Origin: Campylobacterota bacterium
GTDB lineage: Bacteria; Campylobacterota; Campylobacteria; Campylobacterales; Sulfurovaceae
DNA: 22,858 nt
Assembly (NCBI GenBank): GCA_015488875.1
Contig: WFMX01000192.1
Span: 1-22,858, forward strand
Direction: 5' to 3'
Below, one piece after another: positions 22,416 to 22,858 of the stretch. Each line of letters starts with the position of its first letter. Position 1 is the stretch's first letter. The position numbers and the translations under genes are program-made. The notes beneath the pieces are model-generated. The model did no database searches. It was not told the DNA's origin and saw only the letters and a list, made by a program, of their open reading frames with translations.

Positions 22416-22858
22416 ATGAAATTAGCAGTATTTGATTTTGATTCTACATTGATGGATGGTGAGACTATAGATTTTTTGGCAGCCCCACTTGGACTAGAGG
22501 AGAGGGTAGCGTCTATCACCAAAAGAGCGATGGGTGGCGAGCTTGACTTTTTCAAATCATTGGTAGAGAGAGTATCTCTACTAGAGGGTTTGCCTGTCGC
22601 TAGAGTAGATGAGATATGTAGTGATTTGCCTATGATGAATGGTGCTAGCGAAGTGGTATCAGGATTGAAAGATAGAGGATACAAAGTAGTATGCTTTTCA
22701 GGAGGCTTTCGCAATGCCACTTCAGTAGCTAGCAGACGACTAGGCATAGATGCAGACTTTTCAAATATATTACATAGTGAAGATGGCATACTTACTGGCA
22801 AAGTAGGTGGTGATATGATGTTTGGTTTTTCAAAAGGTGATATGATAGTAAGGATCCA
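22416..22858 (+). CDS. serB: Phosphoserine phosphatase SerB, truncated by the window end
   Basis: The first 147 codons of an open reading frame that runs off the right edge. It is a HAD-family phosphatase: motif I is FDFDSTLMDGE (nucleophile and acid aspartates), and the cap domain includes FFKSLVERVSLLEGL, the SerB equivalent of FxxSLxxRVxLLxG. Motif II is CFSGGFRNAT and VGGDMMFG follows. SerB removes phosphate from phosphoserine in the last step of serine synthesis. GAAGGA at 22404-22409 is 6 bases from the ATG. Motif III and the C-terminus lie beyond the window. It is divergent from metF, and both feed one-carbon metabolism. Confidence 0.92.
   Translation, partial: MKLAVFDFDSTLMDGETIDFLAAPLGLEERVASITKRAMGGELDFFKSLVERVSLLEGLPVARVDEICSDLPMMNGASEVVSGLKDRGYKVVCFSGGFRNATSVASRRLGIDADFSNILHSEDGILTGKVGGDMMFGFSKGDMIVRI

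Noticed and set aside
22346..22801. Open extension of the metF frame by 152 codons upstream
   Set aside because: It runs antisense through the well-supported serB gene, contains no MetF family sequence, and the ATG at 22345 has its own Shine-Dalgarno and promoter.
22852..22857. GGATCC at the right edge as a biological boundary
   Set aside because: It is most likely a cloning or chance restriction site; the serB frame runs straight through it.

Overview
The window looks like a chromosomal segment of a free-living member of the Campylobacterota (the former Epsilonproteobacteria). I infer this from protein resemblance and gene organisation, not from a database search. The signs are a DHBP synthase carrying a degenerate GTP-cyclohydrolase-II tail, an ATP synthase a-subunit gene (atpB) standing apart from the other atp genes and followed by a small two-helix membrane protein, a three-domain desulforubrerythrin of the Campylobacter Rrc type, and extended TG-n-TATAAT -10 boxes with weak -35 boxes. 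The DNA is AT-rich, with a strong preference for the isoleucine codon ATA. I see no insertion sequence, phage, CRISPR array or other mobile element. The genes look like ordinary housekeeping and envelope genes.

Layout. Bases 1-300 carry a minus-strand tRNA cluster (Gln, initiator Met, and the first bases of a probable second initiator Met) behind a near-perfect sigma-70 promoter. Bases 536-3191 hold ribB/ribBA-like and a Cache-domain histidine kinase. Bases 3350-8184 are a tightly packed unit of argD, a TolC-like outer-membrane protein, a MidA-type methyltransferase and a CYTH-CHAD protein. Bases 8287-9188 are thiS and an OmpR-type response regulator behind a possibly structured leader. Bases 9266-10812 are atpB, the small membrane protein and a ThiE-family protein. 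Bases 10922-16366 are dsbD, a Ppx/GppA phosphatase, and a GtrA / polyprenol-phosphate glycosyltransferase / PMT_2 glycosyltransferase trio. yebC follows at 16427-17164. Bases 17275-20630 are a glycan cassette of two GT4 glycosyltransferases flanking a GDP-6-deoxy-4-ketohexose reductase (rmd-like). Desulforubrerythrin is at 20763-21422, and metF (minus) is divergent from a truncated serB (plus) at the right edge.

Themes. Two modules concern surface or periplasmic glycans: a lipid-linked sugar route at 13753-16366 and a likely GDP-deoxyhexose (D-rhamnose-type) route at 17275-20630. Two proteins, CYTH-CHAD and Ppx/GppA, belong to families linked to polyphosphate or (p)ppGpp. Two thiamine genes (thiS, thiE-like) are scattered rather than clustered. 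A sensor kinase and an orphan response regulator lie about 5.3 kb apart, each without an adjacent partner.

I did not find a clearly new multi-gene system. The best leads are the degenerate RibBA tail, the atpB-linked membrane protein, the possible AUC start of gtrA, the kinase lacking a recognisable G1 box, the possible switching leader before thiS, and the dyad in the desulforubrerythrin promoter.
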